In this document: in pieces, positions 34,421 to 43,135 of the stretch | Numbering within the stretch: position 1 is the stretch's first letter | Layout of the letters: each line of letters opens with the position of its first letter | Origin: Levilinea saccharolytica | GTDB lineage: Bacteria; Chloroflexota; Anaerolineae; Anaerolineales; Anaerolineaceae | Length of the DNA stretch: 64,000 bases | Direction of reading: 5' to 3' | Assembly: GCF_001306035.1 (NCBI RefSeq) | Contig: NZ_LGCM01000042.1 | Span: 57,773 to 121,772 of the forward strand | Made by a program: the position numbers and the translations under genes | Notes under the pieces: model-generated | The model's database searches: none | Told to the model about the DNA's origin: nothing | Seen by the model: only the letters and a program-made list of their open reading frames with translations

Positions 34421-35362
34421 ATGATCCTGGCAGAGGATCTTACCAAGCATTTTGACGATTTTGTGGCCGTTAATGGTATCTCTTTAGACGTGCCTACCGG
34501 GCGGGTGATGGTGGTTTTAGGCCCGAATGGGGCTGGAAAAACCACCACCGTGCGCATGTTGACCAGCATCCTGACGCCCACCCGCGGAAGAGCGCTGGTG
34601 GCGGGGTTTGATGTGGTGCGGCAGGCCCATGAGGTGCGGCGGGTGGTGGGGGTGCTGACCGAACATCACGGCCTGTATGGGCGCATGAACGCGCATGAAT
34701 ACCTGGAGTTTTACGGCAATTTATACGGCCTGAGCAGCCGCGAGGCGCGCCGCCGCAGCGATGCACTCCTGGAGCAGTTTGGCCTGGCTTCGGCAGGCAA
34801 GAAGCGCCTGGGGGAATATTCCAAAGGCATGCGCCAAAAGCTGGCCCTGGTGCGCGCCCTGCTGCACGAGCCGCCCGTTCTGCTGCTGGATGAACCCACC
34901 TCAGCCATGGACCCCGAAAGCGCGCGCATGGTGCGCGACGCCATTCACACCCTGCGCTCCAGCGAGCGCACCATTTTGCTGTGTACCCACAACCTGCTGG
35001 AAGCCGAAGAGCTGGCCGATCAGGTGGCCATCATCCGCGCCGGGCGCATCATCCGCACCGGCACGCCGGAAAACCTGAAGCGCGAACTGCTGGGGGCGCC
35101 GGAATTTGAGGCGCGCCTGGGCAGCAGCCTGAATGGTTGGACGCCGGATGGGCTGCCGGAGGGCGTGCATTTGACCGGGCAGGGCGAAAACTGGCTGCGC
35201 TTTGGCGTGGAAGCGCCGGATGCGGCCAACCCCAGGCTGCTGCGCCGCCTGTTGGAGGAACGTCTGGCGGTGGTGGCCTTCTCCGAAGTGCCGCGCAGCC
35301 TGGAACAAGCCTACTTGGAGGCCGTTGCCCAAGAAAACCGCCAGGAGGCCGCCCGTGTTTAA
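34421..35362 (+). CDS. ABC exporter ATP-binding protein
   Basis: A 313-residue ATPase from ATG 34421 (residue 11 of the longer frame that opens at 34391). Walker A GPNGAGKTT (about 34-42), signature YSKGMRQK (about 134-141), Walker B VLLLDEPTSAMDPE (about 154-167), H-loop THN. The C-terminal 90 residues are a family-specific tail. It is of the drug/Na+ exporter type (CcmA/NatA). The permease gene starts within its last codons (8-base overlap), so they form one transporter. Confidence 0.88.
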   Translation: MILAEDLTKHFDDFVAVNGISLDVPTGRVMVVLGPNGAGKTTTVRMLTSILTPTRGRALVAGFDVVRQAHEVRRVVGVLTEHHGLYGRMNAHEYLEFYGNLYGLSSREARRRSDALLEQFGLASAGKKRLGEYSKGMRQKLALVRALLHEPPVLLLDEPTSAMDPESARMVRDAIHTLRSSERTILLCTHNLLEAEELADQVAIIRAGRIIRTGTPENLKRELLGAPEFEARLGSSLNGWTPDGLPEGVHLTGQGENWLRFGVEAPDAANPRLLRRLLEERLAVVAFSEVPRSLEQAYLEAVAQENRQEAARV

Positions 35363-36770
35363 GCGTTTATACCCTGCTCTGGTGATCACCCGCCGCGAAG
35401 TGCGCGACCAGCTGCGCGACTGGCGCATCATCTTCCCGGTGTTGGGCCTGACGGTCTTTTTCCCCTTCCTGATGAACTTCACCGCCCAGCAGATGTTGGG
35501 CTTTGTCAACCGCTACGGGGCCACCATCATCGGTGAGCGCCTGGTGCCCTTCTTGCTGATGATCGTGGGCTTCTTCCCCATCTCGGTATCGCTGGTGATC
35601 GCCCTGGAAACCTTTGTGGGCGAGAAAGAGCGCGGCAGCATTGAGCCCCTGCTCAATACGCCCCTGGAAGACTGGCAGCTGTATTTGGGCAAGCTGCTGG
35701 CGGCCACCATCCCGCCCCTCTTGTCCAGCTTTTTGGGCATGTCGGTGTACCTGGCGGGTCTGGTGATTGGGGGGGTGCCCCTGCCGCCGCTGCAAGTGCT
35801 GTTCCAGATCTTCTCGCTGACGGTGGTGCAGGCGGTGATGATGGTGGCGGGGGCGGTGGTGGTTTCCTCCCAGGCCACCTCGGTGCGCTCGGCCAATTTG
35901 CTCTCCAGCTTCATCATCATCCCGGTGGCGCTGCTCATTCAGGGCGAGTCGGTGGTGATGTTTTGGGGCGATTACACCACCCTGTGGTGGGCGGTGGGGG
36001 GGCTGTTGGTGCTGACGGTGCTGCTGGTGCGGGTGGGCACGGCCCATTTTCAGCGCGAGGAGCTTTTGGGCCGCGAAATTGATGTGCTCAATGTGAAATG
36101 GATGTGGCGCGTCTTCCGGCGGGAATTTACCGGCGGGGCGGCGCATTTTGGCATGTGGCTGACGCGCAGCCTGCCGCGCGCGTTGCGCGATATGCGCGTG
36201 GGCATCTGGGTGGCGGCGGGGCTGGCAGTTGCCGGGGTGGCCATCGGCCTGAGCATTGTGCCGCGCTTTTTCCTGACGCTGAACGTTGCGGATATGGACC
36301 AGATGGGCGGCCGCCTGCAAGACCTGTTGGACCTGTGGTCTTTGGCGGGGGCGGCGCCGGTGATGGCCATTTTCTGGCAGAATATGCGCGTGCTGCTGTT
36401 GGCCTCGGTGGTGGGGGCTTTTACCCTGGGTATTCTGGGGGTTTTACCCCTCATGGCTTCCACCGCGGCGGTGGGGTATCTGTACGGGCTGCTGGTCTCC
36501 AACGGCTTTCCGCCGCTGACCTTTGTGATGCTGATCCTGCCGCACGCCGTGCTGGAAATCCCCGCGGCGGTGCTGGCCACGGCGGCGGTGATCCACGCGG
36601 GGGCACGCCTGGCCACGCCGGATTCATCCAAAACTGTGGGCGAGGTGGGTTTGGCGGCTTTTGCAAACTGGTGTAAGATCATGGTAGGGGTGGTCATTCC
36701 GCTGCTGATCATCGCCGCGGGAATTGAATCCTGGCTTACCCCGCGCCTGGCGCTCTTATTCTTCCGCTAA
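35355..36770 (+). CDS. ABC-2 permease fused to a SpoIIM (DUF95) domain
   Basis: A 471-residue membrane protein, started at GTG 35355 behind AGGAGG. Residues 1-230 are an ABC-2 exporter permease (REVRDQLRDWRIIFPVLGLTVFFPFLMNF, then GEKERGSIEPLLNTPLEDWQLYLGKLL, the hallmark of NatB-type permeases). Residues about 310-470 follow the SpoIIM pattern (FWQNMRVLLLASVVGAFTLGILGVLPLMASTAAVGYLYGLLVSNG...LPHAVLEIPAAVLATAAVIHAG). A linker with VKWMWRVFRREF separates them. Permease and SpoIIM are normally separate proteins. Substrate unknown. Confidence 0.78.
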   Translation: MFKRLYPALVITRREVRDQLRDWRIIFPVLGLTVFFPFLMNFTAQQMLGFVNRYGATIIGERLVPFLLMIVGFFPISVSLVIALETFVGEKERGSIEPLLNTPLEDWQLYLGKLLAATIPPLLSSFLGMSVYLAGLVIGGVPLPPLQVLFQIFSLTVVQAVMMVAGAVVVSSQATSVRSANLLSSFIIIPVALLIQGESVVMFWGDYTTLWWAVGGLLVLTVLLVRVGTAHFQREELLGREIDVLNVKWMWRVFRREFTGGAAHFGMWLTRSLPRALRDMRVGIWVAAGLAVAGVAIGLSIVPRFFLTLNVADMDQMGGRLQDLLDLWSLAGAAPVMAIFWQNMRVLLLASVVGAFTLGILGVLPLMASTAAVGYLYGLLVSNGFPPLTFVMLILPHAVLEIPAAVLATAAVIHAGARLATPDSSKTVGEVGLAAFANWCKIMVGVVIPLLIIAAGIESWLTPRLALLFFR

Positions 36771-36781
36771 GAGGAGAGGGT

Positions 36782-37534
36782 ATGGGTAAGATCATTGTCC
36801 TGGGATCCGCAAATGCGGTGGCGGGGTTGGAGCAAGAAAACACGCACCTGCTGTTCACTGCGGGCGAACGCGTGGTGCTGGTGGATTGCGGCAGCAGTCC
36901 TATTCCGCGCCTGCGCCGGCTGGGGGTAGACCCGCTGCGGCTGACCGATTTGATTTTGACCCATTTCCACCCCGATCATGTGGCGGGTGCGCCGCTGCTC
37001 TTGATGGATCTGTGGCTGCTGGGGCGCCGCGAACCGCTGCATGTGTACGGGTTAGCGGATGTGACCGACCGCCTGCAGGCCATGATGGATCTGTACAACT
37101 GGAAGCGCTGGCCAGATTTTTACCCGGTGGTGTTCCACGTCTTGCCGGCCGAGGAAATGACGCCGGTGGTGGCTGACGCGGCCCTGTCGGTGTGGGCGTC
37201 GCCGGTGCGCCATCTCATCCCCACGGTGGGGCTGCGCGTACTGTTCCATGCCAGCGGCAAGGCGGCAGCCTATTCCTGCGACACCGAGCCTTGCCCGGCG
37301 GTGGTGGGCCTGGCCAGCGGGGCGCAGTTACTGCTGCACGAATCGGCGGGCCAGCAAACCGGCCATTCCTCCCCCGCGCAGGCAGGCGAAACCGCGCGCC
37401 AGGCCGGGGTGGAGGCGCTGTATTTGATCCATTACGATACCACCCTGGAAGAAGCCGAGCTGACCGCGGCGGCGGCTGAGACGTTCGGCAAGCCGGTGCA
37501 GCTGGCGAAAGACTTTATGGAGTTTGAGCTGTAA
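36782..37534 (+). CDS. Metallo-beta-lactamase-fold hydrolase (RNase Z-like)
   Basis: A 250-residue MBL-fold enzyme. The metal motif THFHPDHVAG gives His61, His63, Asp65 and His66. A later Asp in SCDTEPC and a His in IHYDT would complete two metal sites. The early VDCGSSPIPRLRRLGVDP pattern resembles the RNase Z/arylsulfatase branch. The exosite of RNase Z is not evident, so tRNA 3' processing is only a possibility. AGGAGAGGGT precedes ATG 36782. Confidence 0.82.
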   Translation: MGKIIVLGSANAVAGLEQENTHLLFTAGERVVLVDCGSSPIPRLRRLGVDPLRLTDLILTHFHPDHVAGAPLLLMDLWLLGRREPLHVYGLADVTDRLQAMMDLYNWKRWPDFYPVVFHVLPAEEMTPVVADAALSVWASPVRHLIPTVGLRVLFHASGKAAAYSCDTEPCPAVVGLASGAQLLLHESAGQQTGHSSPAQAGETARQAGVEALYLIHYDTTLEEAELTAAAAETFGKPVQLAKDFMEFEL

Positions 37535-37546
37535 TTTGGGGGGCGG

Positions 37547-38050
37547 TTACCAGCCGTTCAAGTAGGGTTCCCACTCGAAATATTCTTTTAAATGCCTACC
37601 AAAAATATACAGGGCAGAGGCCGGCGGCTCCTTGGGCGGGCGCAGCAGGGTCATGCCCGATTCCTCCAGGGTGCGGCCCCCCTTGCGGTGGTTGCAGGCG
37701 GCGCAGGCCGTGACCACGTTGGTCCACGTCTGGCGGCCTCCCAAACGGCGCGGGAAGATGTGATCAATGGTCATCTCACCGCCGGTGCGACCGCAGTATT
37801 GGCAGGTGTGGGCGTCGCGCCGGAAGACTTCGCGCCGCGTCAGCTTGACGGTGGGGCGGGGGCGGTGGATCATCTTATCCAGGCGGATAATGGAGGGGCG
37901 GGGGAAGGCGTTGCGCGCAGTTTTAATACTCCCGCGACCGTTTACCACCAGTGAGGCTTTTTCGGCCAGGAGAAGCCCGACCGCACGCCGCATATCGCAG
38001 ACGTTGATCGGTTCGTAATTGGCGTTGAGTACCAATACCGCTTCATCCAT
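37547..38050 (-). CDS. HNH endonuclease family protein
   Basis: A 167-residue protein from ATG 38050. A much longer upstream frame (to 38476) runs antisense to the next gene and is rejected because a good promoter lies at 38069-38096. The HNH core has zinc cysteines C83-x2-C86 and C116-x2-C119, Asp96-His97 in TIDHIFPRRLGG, Asn111 and His121. The N-terminal VLVLNANYEPINVCDMRRAVGLLLAEKA pattern is common in stand-alone bacterial HNH proteins (IscB-neighbour or McrA-like type). Cellular role unknown. Confidence 0.85.
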   Translation of the reverse strand: MDEAVLVLNANYEPINVCDMRRAVGLLLAEKASLVVNGRGSIKTARNAFPRPSIIRLDKMIHRPRPTVKLTRREVFRRDAHTCQYCGRTGGEMTIDHIFPRRLGGRQTWTNVVTACAACNHRKGGRTLEESGMTLLRPPKEPPASALYIFGRHLKEYFEWEPYLNGW

Positions 38051-38068
38051 CGCAGCACCCTTGGAAGG

Positions 38069-38096
38069 ATTATAGCACGACTTGAGGCGGCAGCAA
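38069..38096 (-). promoter_or_regulatory. Promoter of the HNH gene
   Basis: On the - strand TTGCTG (38091-38096) and TATAAT (38069-38074) are separated by 16 bases. The start would be near 38063, 13 bases before the ATG at 38050, so the leader is very short. Confidence 0.65.
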
Positions 38097-38127
38097 TTTG
38101 CCCCCTGCGGCAACCTTACACAAAGCG

Positions 38128-38157
38128 TTGAGCCGTTTCTGCCTTTGGGGATACAAT
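38128..38157 (+). promoter_or_regulatory. Promoter of the TIGR01777 epimerase gene
   Basis: TTGAGC (38128-38133), an 18-base spacer, and TACAAT (38152-38157), on the opposite strand to the HNH promoter 32 bases away. Divergent control of the two genes is possible. Confidence 0.6.
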
Positions 38158-38216
38158 CAAGGCAGGTCAACCGCCTTAAAGCGGCTGAATGAGTCTGAAA
38201 AGCGGAGGGTATGAAC

Positions 38217-39122
38217 ATGCGCGTATTGATCCTGGGCGGGAGCGGCCTGATTGGGCAGGCCTTTGTGCGGCGGCTGGTGGAGCGCGGCGATGCGGTGACG
38301 GTGCTCAGCCGCAATCCGGAGCGGGTGCGGCTTCCGGCGGGGGCGCAGGCCGCCGCCTGGGATGGGCACACGCCCCAGGGCTGGGTGCATTGGCTGGAAG
38401 AGGCCGATGCGCTGGTGAACCTGGCGGGCGAGAATATCGGCGCGGGCCGGTGGAACGCCGAGCGCAAAGCGCGCATCCGCCAAAGCCGCGTGGACAGCGG
38501 CCAGGCGCTGGTGCGCGCGCTGGAACAGGCCCAAAAACGCCCTGGGCTGCTGCTGCAAGCCTCGGCGGTGGGCTACTACGGCGTGAAAAGCCAGGACGTG
38601 CTGACCGAGGAAGCCCCCGCGGGGGAGGATTATCTCTCCTCGGTGTGCGTGGATTGGGAGCATTCCACCCAGGCGGCTGAGGCTTTGGGCGTGCGGCGGG
38701 TGCTGCTGCGCACCGGGCTGGTGCTGACGGCTACCGGCGGGGCGCTGGAACGGCTGCTGCTGCCCTTCCGCCTGTTCATCGGCGGCCCGCTGGGCAGCGG
38801 CCAGCAGTGGTGGCCGTGGATCTCGCTGCGCGATCAGGTGGAAGCCATGCTCTTCTTGCTGGATCATCCCCAGGCCAGCGGGCCGTTTAACCTGACCGCC
38901 CCGCAGCCGGTGACCATGAGTGATTTTGGCCGCACCCTGGCACGCGTGTTAGGGCGGCCCTATTGGCTGCCTGTGCCTGCCTTTGCCTTGCGCCTGCTGC
39001 TGGGTGAGATGAGCACCCTGGTGCTGGATGGGCAGCGAGCGGTTCCGGCGCGGCTGCTGCAATTGGGCTACACCTTCCGCCAGCCCGATTTGAGTGCGGC
39101 CCTGCGCGAAGCCCTGGGCTGA
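38217..39122 (+). CDS. TIGR01777-family NAD(P)-dependent epimerase
   Basis: A 301-residue extended short-chain dehydrogenase-like protein (YfcH/SDR39U1 family). The Rossmann motif GGSGLIG lies at 7-13. NLAGENIGAGRW and SAVGYYG are family marks; the latter provides the Tyr. The biochemical substrate of this family is unknown. ATG 38211 is also in frame, but 38217 is better spaced from GGAGGG (38204-38209). Confidence 0.85.
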   Translation: MRVLILGGSGLIGQAFVRRLVERGDAVTVLSRNPERVRLPAGAQAAAWDGHTPQGWVHWLEEADALVNLAGENIGAGRWNAERKARIRQSRVDSGQALVRALEQAQKRPGLLLQASAVGYYGVKSQDVLTEEAPAGEDYLSSVCVDWEHSTQAAEALGVRRVLLRTGLVLTATGGALERLLLPFRLFIGGPLGSGQQWWPWISLRDQVEAMLFLLDHPQASGPFNLTAPQPVTMSDFGRTLARVLGRPYWLPVPAFALRLLLGEMSTLVLDGQRAVPARLLQLGYTFRQPDLSAALREALG

Positions 39123-39213
39123 TCCCCCCTTTTTCGGCTCTACTTCCGGCCCAAGCCTGTACGGTTAAGGTACAATTGGGCCGGATGATTTTTAACCGAA
39201 AGGGACGACCCGC

Positions 39214-40482
39214 ATGAAAAAAACGACCGTACAGGCGCTGACCGCGCTGGCTTTGGCGCTGTTGATTCTTCTGGCCTTAGACCGCCTGACCAACCGATTG
39301 GATGTGGTGGAAGGCCACGCCTGGGATTTTGTGTATTACATTGATATGGCTGAGAACGGCGTGTGGGGCAACCCCAACCTGGCCGCGCCTTACGCTTACC
39401 GCTTTATTACCCCGCTGCTGGCTCGCGGGCTGAATCAGCTTTTGGGGACGCCCACCTTTGTGGGCTTTAAGCTGCTGGCTTACGGCGGGCTGCTGACGGC
39501 CCTGTGGGGGGTGTATTTTGTGGCGCGCAAGCTGGGGGCTGGCTTTTGGGCGGCTCTGGTGGTCATGTCCATCCCGGCGGGGGCCTTGTTTAACGTCAAA
39601 TTCCTGCTGTTTGATTTTTACCGCCCCGACCAGCTGGCCTACCCGCTGTTGGTGTTCGCCATTTTGGCGCTGATGTACCGCAAACCGACGCTGGCCGTGT
39701 CTTTGGGCGTGCTTGGCCTGCTCATCCGCGAGTATTTGATCATCCCCATCGCCATCGCCCTGTTTTTGTGGGCGCGGGAATGGTGGGCGAACCGCAAGGA
39801 TGTGCGCCCCCTGGTGTGGATGGGCCTGACGGCGGCGGGGACGCTTTTGGTGCTGGCGCTGCCGCGCTGGCTGATCCCCATCACCATGACCCAGCAAATT
39901 TTGGACCCCTTCAACGATCCCCAATTTCTAAAGACCCTCTTCGGCATGCCGCTGAACTGGAAACGCAACTATAACTACGTCTTCAACCTGGCGGCGTATT
40001 GGATGCCGCTGCTGATTCTGGCCACCCCGGGGCGGCTGCGGCGCGCCTGGCAGGGGCTGGGGGCCTACCGCCCGTGGATCTGGATTTACCTGGGGGTCAA
40101 TTTGCTGGGGATGATGTACGGCGGCACGGATATGATGCGCTACGCGACCTTCTTCTTCATCCCGCAGGCGTTTTTTATCAGCCTGATTTTGCAGGACCGC
40201 GAACAGCCGGTGCATGTGTATGAGGTGCTCTATCTGTGGGGCGCGCTGGTGATCTTCAACCGTCTGCTGTTCCAATTTCCCATTTGGGATTTCAACGCCT
40301 ATCTGGATTTCTACGCCGGGTATGGGGACGTGATCACGCGCGGGTCGGCCCTGCGCTGGGCGGAATGGCTGGGGCTGACCGGCCTGGGGGCGGCGCTGCG
40401 CGAGGTGTGGCTGCGCTCTGCCAGCCTGCGCGAAATGACGCTGACAGCCCTGGTGGAACGCCTGCCCGCCTGGTCGCGCTGA
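39214..40482 (+). CDS. Polytopic membrane protein, GT-C-like, function unknown
   Basis: A 422-residue protein with about ten membrane segments. An early outside loop carries DVVEGHAWDFVYYIDMAENG and then YAYRFITPLLARGLNQLL, a layout similar to GT-C glycosyltransferases and related Chloroflexota membrane proteins, in which an acidic residue in the first loop is catalytic. No specific family can be named. A TACAAT lies about 43 bases upstream. It is followed by the convergent SEDS fusion gene after 16 bases. Confidence 0.6.
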   Translation: MKKTTVQALTALALALLILLALDRLTNRLDVVEGHAWDFVYYIDMAENGVWGNPNLAAPYAYRFITPLLARGLNQLLGTPTFVGFKLLAYGGLLTALWGVYFVARKLGAGFWAALVVMSIPAGALFNVKFLLFDFYRPDQLAYPLLVFAILALMYRKPTLAVSLGVLGLLIREYLIIPIAIALFLWAREWWANRKDVRPLVWMGLTAAGTLLVLALPRWLIPITMTQQILDPFNDPQFLKTLFGMPLNWKRNYNYVFNLAAYWMPLLILATPGRLRRAWQGLGAYRPWIWIYLGVNLLGMMYGGTDMMRYATFFFIPQAFFISLILQDREQPVHVYEVLYLWGALVIFNRLLFQFPIWDFNAYLDFYAGYGDVITRGSALRWAEWLGLTGLGAALREVWLRSASLREMTLTALVERLPAWSR

Positions 40483-40498
40483 AATTCGCAGGTAAAAA

Positions 40499-43135
40499 CT
40501 ACGGCTGAGTTGGGCTGCTGCTGAGGGTGGTGGGGTTCAACGTGGCCTGGAGCATTTCGCGCACGATGTGCGCGGCGGCGGCGGGGTTGTCTTCTTCAAT
40601 CACCACGGCCAGGGCCAGGGGTGAACCCTGCCAGCGGGCCACGGTTCCGCCCAGGCCCCAGGTGACGGTTTGCTCTGGGCTGGCGGCACGGGCCACGCTC
40701 ATCCACAGGGGCAGATCGGTGAGGGCCAGCCGGGCGGAGATATCCTGAACGGGCTGCGACGGCAGGGCTTCGCGGGTGGGGCCGCTGGGTAAAATCACCC
40801 AGCCTTCGGCGGGGGTGTTCACCGCCACCGTCAGACGCGGGGCGGGGGTGCGCCCGTCGGCGCTCAGGCTGGCTGCCGCCAGGGCCATTTGCAGGGGAGA
40901 AACGCGTAGGGATGCGGTTTGCAGCGGCTGTGCCGCATCCTGCACCGGCGGGACGGCCACATTCAACGGCAGATCGGGGGCTTCGGCCCAACCCAGATCA
41001 CGGTACAGATTGCTGACCGCGGTGGGGGCGAGCAGCTCTTCCAGGGCAGCGGCGGCTTCGGGGCAGCCCGCCGAGACCACGTGTTCCCAGTTGAGATCCC
41101 CTGTGGGGGGCAGGGCACATTCCAAAATTGCCGAATTGGAGCGGTTGGCGAAGGCCCCCGGCAGGGCGGGCAGCGGCCCGCGCCCCGCGGCGGCGGTGAG
41201 CAGGAAGGGGTTGACGGCGGCTCCGAGGGGATAGGTTCCCTGCACGGCGCGGTTGAAGAGGGGGGCAGAGGGGTCCTGCCGCCAGGTGTCCCAATCGCTG
41301 TCCAGGCGGTTGAAATCGGCGTAGGGGTGTGAGGCCATCGCCAGGATTTCACCGGTCTGCGCGTTCATCAACACCAGCGCGCCGCGGTGTTCGCCCAGCA
41401 GGCGGTCCGCTTCGGCCTGCAAGGCTCGATCTAGGCTCAGGCGCACATCCAGACCCGGGGGACGCTGAGCGTAGAGCATCTGGTTGGTTTGAATCTCGGA
41501 GGTGGGAACGCCCTGTAAGCCGCGCAGATAGGGGTTGAGGGCGGCTTCCAGCCCGGAGAGGCCATAGAGGGGGTGCGCATAGCCGGTGACGAGACTCAGG
41601 GAGGGTACGTTGATCTGGCGGCGGTAGCTGCCGGGGCTGCCCACATCGGCCACCAGCGCCTGCCCCGAACGGTCTAAGAGCCGTCCGCGTCCCACAAAGC
41701 GGTCCAAAATGGCCTGGCGGGGGTTATCGGCGCGGGTGCTGAGGGGAGCGGCGCGCACCAGCGCCCACCAGCCTGCCCCCAGGGCCAGCACGGTCAGCGC
41801 GCCCACCATGCCCAGGGCCAACAGGCGGTAGGGGGCGGGCTTGGGCAGCGGCGCCGGTTCAAGCTCGGCGGGGCTGCTGATGAGAATGAGAATCAGCAGG
41901 ATGATGAACGAAGTTAACAGGGAAGAGCCGCCGTAGGAGACATACGGCAGGGTAACGCCGGTGAGGGGCAGGGCGCGCAGGTTGCCGCCGATGATGAGGA
42001 TGGACTGTACGCCGATGTAGGCGCTGAGACCGGCGGCCAGATAACGCTGGTAATTGGACGGGGCGTGCAGCGCGGCGCGCAGGCCGCGGGAGACGAACAG
42101 ACCCACCACCGCCAGCAGACCCAGGCTGCCCGCCAACCCCATTTCTTCGGCGATAGCGGCGAAGATAAAATCGGAATGGGCCACTGGAACCAGACCTGGG
42201 CTGCCCAGGCCGGGGCCGCTGCCCATCAGGCTGCCCGCGGCGACGGCCATAATGGACTGCACAATTTGGAAGGAGCGCCCGGAGGGGTCGGCCCAGGGAT
42301 TTAACCAGGCGGCCATGCGCGTCTGGATGACATCAAACAGCAGCGAGCCCAACACCGCCGCCGCCAACACCACCCCCACCGCGGCGGCCATCACCCGCGC
42401 ACGGCCGGAGGCCAGATACAGGATCAGGAAATACAGGGTCAGGAAGATCAGCGCGGTGCCCAGGTCGCGCTGAGCCAGCAGCAGGGCCAGCGCGGCGCCG
42501 GTGAGCACCAGGGTGGGGGAAAGCAGCGACACCCAATTGAACTTGAGCCACAGGGCGTCGGCCAGATAGGCCGAAAGGTACACCACCAGCAGCAGCTTGA
42601 GCGGCTCGGAAGGCTGCAAATACACCCCGCAGCAGCCCAGCCATAATTCCGGCCCGGCCCCGGCAGGATAGACGCCGATGAAGAAGGTCAGCGCGGTGAG
42701 CAGCAGTCCGCTGGTCAGCCACAGGTATTTATAGCGGCGCAGCAGGCGCAGCGGTTCGGGGATGCGCAGGCCGAGGGCAAACACCCCGCCAGAAATGGCC
42801 AGCCAAAGGGTCTGGCGCAGACCAAACTGGGGTTCCAGGCGCCAGATGGTCATCAGTCCCCAGCCCGTCAGCAGGGCGGCGGCCGGCAGCAGGTAGGGGT
42901 CGCGGTCAGGGAGCTGACGCAGCAGCAGGCGGTGGAGCAGGGCAAAGGTGGACACCCACACGGCCACCCCCAGCCAGTGCGCCCAACGCAGCTCAGCCTG
43001 CCAGGTGTGCAGGCGCACGGCGGGGGCCAGGGTGAGGGCGGCGGCGTAGAGGAACACAAACCCGGCCGCCAGCAGCATCAGGCGGCTTTGGGTTTGGTCT
43101 CGCGGCGAGACGCTTTGCGGGAAGAGGTGGTTCAC
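40499..43135 (-). CDS. SEDS (RodA/FtsW) glycosyltransferase fused to a degenerate PbpA-like transpeptidase
   Basis: An 878-residue fusion. Residues 18-422 are a complete SEDS protein with about ten to twelve membrane segments: QPSEPLK (174-180), LNPWADPSGRSFQIVQS (278-294) and the catalytic Asp322 in HSDFIFAAIAEE, so lipid II polymerisation is plausible. After one more membrane segment (435-460) comes a PbpA-like class B PBP part (475-870) with the family phrases LYGLSGLEAALNPYLRG and NAQTGEILAMASHPY. At the SxxK position the sequence is A639-A-V-N642 (TYPLGAAVNPF instead of YPPGSTFKP). SxN reads SAGC, and the KTG strand reads GLGGTV. The penicillin-binding domain should therefore be inactive. 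ATG overlaps mtnP by 4 bases. Confidence 0.85.
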   Translation of the reverse strand: MNHLFPQSVSPRDQTQSRLMLLAAGFVFLYAAALTLAPAVRLHTWQAELRWAHWLGVAVWVSTFALLHRLLLRQLPDRDPYLLPAAALLTGWGLMTIWRLEPQFGLRQTLWLAISGGVFALGLRIPEPLRLLRRYKYLWLTSGLLLTALTFFIGVYPAGAGPELWLGCCGVYLQPSEPLKLLLVVYLSAYLADALWLKFNWVSLLSPTLVLTGAALALLLAQRDLGTALIFLTLYFLILYLASGRARVMAAAVGVVLAAAVLGSLLFDVIQTRMAAWLNPWADPSGRSFQIVQSIMAVAAGSLMGSGPGLGSPGLVPVAHSDFIFAAIAEEMGLAGSLGLLAVVGLFVSRGLRAALHAPSNYQRYLAAGLSAYIGVQSILIIGGNLRALPLTGVTLPYVSYGGSSLLTSFIILLILILISSPAELEPAPLPKPAPYRLLALGMVGALTVLALGAGWWALVRAAPLSTRADNPRQAILDRFVGRGRLLDRSGQALVADVGSPGSYRRQINVPSLSLVTGYAHPLYGLSGLEAALNPYLRGLQGVPTSEIQTNQMLYAQRPPGLDVRLSLDRALQAEADRLLGEHRGALVLMNAQTGEILAMASHPYADFNRLDSDWDTWRQDPSAPLFNRAVQGTYPLGAAVNPFLLTAAAGRGPLPALPGAFANRSNSAILECALPPTGDLNWEHVVSAGCPEAAAALEELLAPTAVSNLYRDLGWAEAPDLPLNVAVPPVQDAAQPLQTASLRVSPLQMALAAASLSADGRTPAPRLTVAVNTPAEGWVILPSGPTREALPSQPVQDISARLALTDLPLWMSVARAASPEQTVTWGLGGTVARWQGSPLALAVVIEEDNPAAAAHIVREMLQATLNPTTLSSSPTQP

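Noticed and set aside
38051..38476. N-terminal extension of the HNH protein
   Set aside because: A good promoter (38069-38096) lies inside the extension, and the extra residues are antisense to the epimerase gene.
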